Assembly (NCBI GenBank): GCA_021107455.1
Contig: JAIOSU010000277.1
Location: 1 to 32,753, forward strand
Length of the DNA: 32,753 nucleotides
Origin: Clostridiales bacterium
Lineage (GTDB): Bacteria > Bacillota > Clostridia > Peptostreptococcales > Acidaminobacteraceae
Direction of reading: 5' to 3'
The notes beneath the pieces are model-generated. The model ran no database searches. It was not told the origin of the DNA and saw nothing but the letters and a program-made list of their open reading frames with translations. Positions 31,392-32,753 of this stretch are shown piece after piece; position 1 is the stretch's first letter; each line of letters begins with the position of its first letter. A program made the translations under genes and the position numbers.

Positions 31392-31859
31392 TTACTTTAA
31401 GGATTGAGACTTTATAATTACTTTTAAAAGCCCCTCACATCCTTCTATAACATCAGAATAGGTACTATCAAAATCATCTGTATACCATGGATCATCGATA
31501 TCGCCAGGATGATTGGTATAGTCGAGCAGTTTTGAAATTTTATGCTTCGAATCCTTACCGATAATATCCAGTACTTGATTTACATTGCTTTCATCCATAC
31601 AGACAATCCAATCAAATTGATCATAGTGACTTTTCCGAAATTGTTGAGATTTTTTAGAACTACTCGATATACCCACTGAATTGAGTTTCTTCTTTGTTCC
31701 AATGTGAACCGGGCTATTTTCTCTAAAACTGTTCGTGCCTGATGATTCGATATGAAATTCATGGCTAAGGTGATGTTTCTCAACCAAATCTTTAAATACA
31801 AGTTCTGCCATTGGACTTCTACATACATTTCCAAGACATACAAACATAACTTTATTCAT
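31392..31859 (-). CDS. Low-molecular-weight protein tyrosine phosphatase
   Basis: The 155-residue protein starts with the P-loop VCLGNVCRSPMAE. Cys8 and Arg14 form the CX5R phosphatase signature, followed by Ser15. The general-acid loop appears as DDPWYTDDF near residue 122. The length and both motifs match bacterial low-molecular-weight phosphotyrosine or phosphoarginine phosphatases; the substrate class cannot be told. GGAGG lies 9 bases before the ATG. It is divergent from the UPF0316 gene, and the upstream intergenic region holds an imperfect dyad (CTATCATGTATACGATAG) near 31904. Confidence 0.9.
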   Translation of the reverse strand: MNKVMFVCLGNVCRSPMAELVFKDLVEKHHLSHEFHIESSGTNSFRENSPVHIGTKKKLNSVGISSSSKKSQQFRKSHYDQFDWIVCMDESNVNQVLDIIGKDSKHKISKLLDYTNHPGDIDDPWYTDDFDSTYSDVIEGCEGLLKVIIKSQSLK

Positions 31860-31952
31860 AAGTTATAACCTCCACGAGAAACTTTACACCACCGTGCCAA
31901 GATGCTATCATGTATACGATAGATAATCACTATTTAGAAACGGAGATGACAT

Positions 31953-32480
31953 TTGAGTAATTTGGTTTTAATTTTAATTATGCAACTTTTCTACGTGCCC
32001 ATGTTGGCACTTAGAACCATCTGTATGGTGAAGAAGCTGACTCTATTGACGACCATTTTTGGAGTCTTGGAATCTTTGATTTACGTTTTTGGACTGTCAC
32101 TGGTACTAACTGGCGAACAATCCATTCTTGAGATGCTCGTATATGCTTTTGGATTCGGGATAGGTTTGATTGTTGGCATCTATGTTGAAAATAAGCTTGC
32201 TATAGGCTATACTTCTGTGATTGCAAACATAAGAGAAAAGAACATGGCACTAATTAACCACCTCAGAGAAAACGGTTATGGCGTCACTGTCTTTGAAGGT
32301 GAAGGGCGAGAAAGTTCCAGATATAGACTCGATATTTTAACAAAACGATCGCTTGAAAACGAACTTTTGGAAATTATCAATCGCTTTGAACCGAGTGCTT
32401 TTATTATTTTCTATGAACCCAAACTCTTTAAGGGTGGATATATTTTAGAAATGATGAAGAAAAGGATATCAAGGAGATAA
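31953..32480 (+). CDS. UPF0316/DUF2179-type membrane protein
   Basis: The 175-residue protein has three N-terminal membrane segments (residues 4-80), with VPMLALRTICMVK and LESLIYVFGLSLVL as in the UPF0316 (YebE) family. It ends in a soluble DUF2179-like domain (residues 85-165, NIREKNMALINHLRENGYGVT). The start codon is TTG, with CGGAG 8 bases before it. The role of the family is not established. A small terminator follows directly. Confidence 0.85.
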   Translation: MSNLVLILIMQLFYVPMLALRTICMVKKLTLLTTIFGVLESLIYVFGLSLVLTGEQSILEMLVYAFGFGIGLIVGIYVENKLAIGYTSVIANIREKNMALINHLRENGYGVTVFEGEGRESSRYRLDILTKRSLENELLEIINRFEPSAFIIFYEPKLFKGGYILEMMKKRISRR

Positions 32481-32494
32481 TCCTTTTCTTTTTT
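32460..32494 (+). terminator. Terminator after UPF0316 gene
   Basis: AAAAGGAT pairs with ATCCTTTT around a 12-base loop, followed by CTTTTTT. The gene's TAA stop is inside the loop. Confidence 0.75.
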
Positions 32495-32498
32495 CATA

Positions 32499-32753
32499 TT
32501 ATAGCCTCTTCAAGTTTTTATTCTTCCTGTGCAATTGCACCACCTTTCTCACTATCAATCCTAAGATCACTAGTGACAGAATAACCAATAACGGAATTCC
32601 AATAAAAATCAAAAAATAGATATTTTTATCCAATGCATTCTTGAATTTATCCGACGTTGTGATTTCTTCCTTTTCATAAAGTGTGAAACTAAGATCCTCT
32701 TCAGGGAGAGTCTCGAAAGTTCCAACATAAGTTCCATCAGTCTCCTTGATTAA
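32499..32753 (-). CDS. C-terminal end of a membrane-anchored protein, partial
   Basis: This is the last 84 codons of a gene that enters from the right edge, not in the ORF track because it has no start. The residues read as an extracytoplasmic domain ending (DGTYVGTFETLPEEDLSFTLYE), one membrane segment of about 25 residues (YFLIFIGIPLLVILSLVIL) and a basic cytoplasmic tail (VRKVVQLHRKNKNLKRL). The order, beta-rich exported part then C-terminal membrane anchor, is that of Clostridia D-alanyl-D-alanine carboxypeptidases, but the catalytic part is outside the window. That identification is therefore only a guess. Confidence 0.6.
   Translation of the reverse strand, partial: LIKETDGTYVGTFETLPEEDLSFTLYEKEEITTSDKFKNALDKNIYFLIFIGIPLLVILSLVILGLIVRKVVQLHRKNKNLKRL

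Noticed and set aside
31902-31919. CTATCATGTATACGATAG as an operator between the phosphatase and the UPF0316 gene
   Set aside because: The dyad is imperfect and no promoter alignment or regulator gene supports it.
1-32753. CRISPR array, prophage, defence island or biosynthetic cluster
   Set aside because: No regularly spaced repeats, phage structural genes, nuclease-helicase sets or large synthase genes are present; the only mobile element is the tnpB end.

Overview
The window looks like a low-GC Gram-positive chromosome, most likely an anaerobic member of the Clostridia. The reasons are strong AGGAGG ribosome sites before nearly every gene, a T-box leader on a lysyl-tRNA synthetase gene, a PadR/MerR/TetR/LuxR regulator mix, a Clostridia-type selenoprotein and several polyferredoxin or rhodanese redox genes. 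The genus cannot be read from this sequence; a Fusibacter- or Acidaminobacter-like organism is only a guess.

Layout. 1-182: the start of a tnpB gene with an IS200/IS605-type left end, inserted into a serine-hydrolase gene of which only 120 codons remain. 561-6258: an MFS transporter, an unlisted 32-codon ORF with its own promoter and terminator, and a cluster of quinone-oxidoreductase-like enzyme, DUF6326 membrane protein, MalT-type LuxR regulator and a 61-residue partner protein. 6346-8082: a divergent serine hydrolase/PadR pair around a perfect palindrome. 8069-9927: GNAT, membrane protein and TetR, with two matching TetR-type operators. 9983-11538: a NapH-like polyferredoxin and its membrane-anchored partner. 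11664-14911: an RDD-like protein, then an apparent operon of alpha/beta hydrolase, selenoprotein and aromatic-acid-exporter-like (FUSC) protein. The selenoprotein is cut short in the ORF track because its in-frame UGA was read as stop; a SECIS-like hairpin follows the UGA.

15088-22947: membrane protein, small ACT-like protein, diguanylate cyclase, an Imm5-like/DUF2200 fusion, a YczE-like membrane protein, a CoA-disulfide-reductase-like enzyme with two rhodanese domains behind a CsoR/CstR-like operator, an EAL-HDOD protein and a small membrane protein. 22948-26382: a second MFS gene with a Cys-rich zinc-ribbon partner, then T-box and lysS, where a hairpin and a 10-codon overlapping ORF lie between the ribosome site and the lysS start. 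26423-32753: questin-oxidase-like protein, MerR-GGDEF fusion with a 19-bp-spacer promoter, DnaQ-like exonuclease, MBL hydrolase, sstT, low-molecular-weight phosphatase, UPF0316 protein and the C-terminal end of a membrane protein.

Themes are many small self-regulated accessory modules with visible operators, three c-di-GMP-related proteins, and sulfur/selenium redox chemistry. The most striking items are the hidden selenoprotein operon, the MerR-GGDEF regulator and the CoA-disulfide reductase with one catalytically dead rhodanese domain. No rRNA, tRNA or CRISPR array was seen. No gene-free stretch exceeds 300 bases except the lysS leader, which is filled by the T-box.
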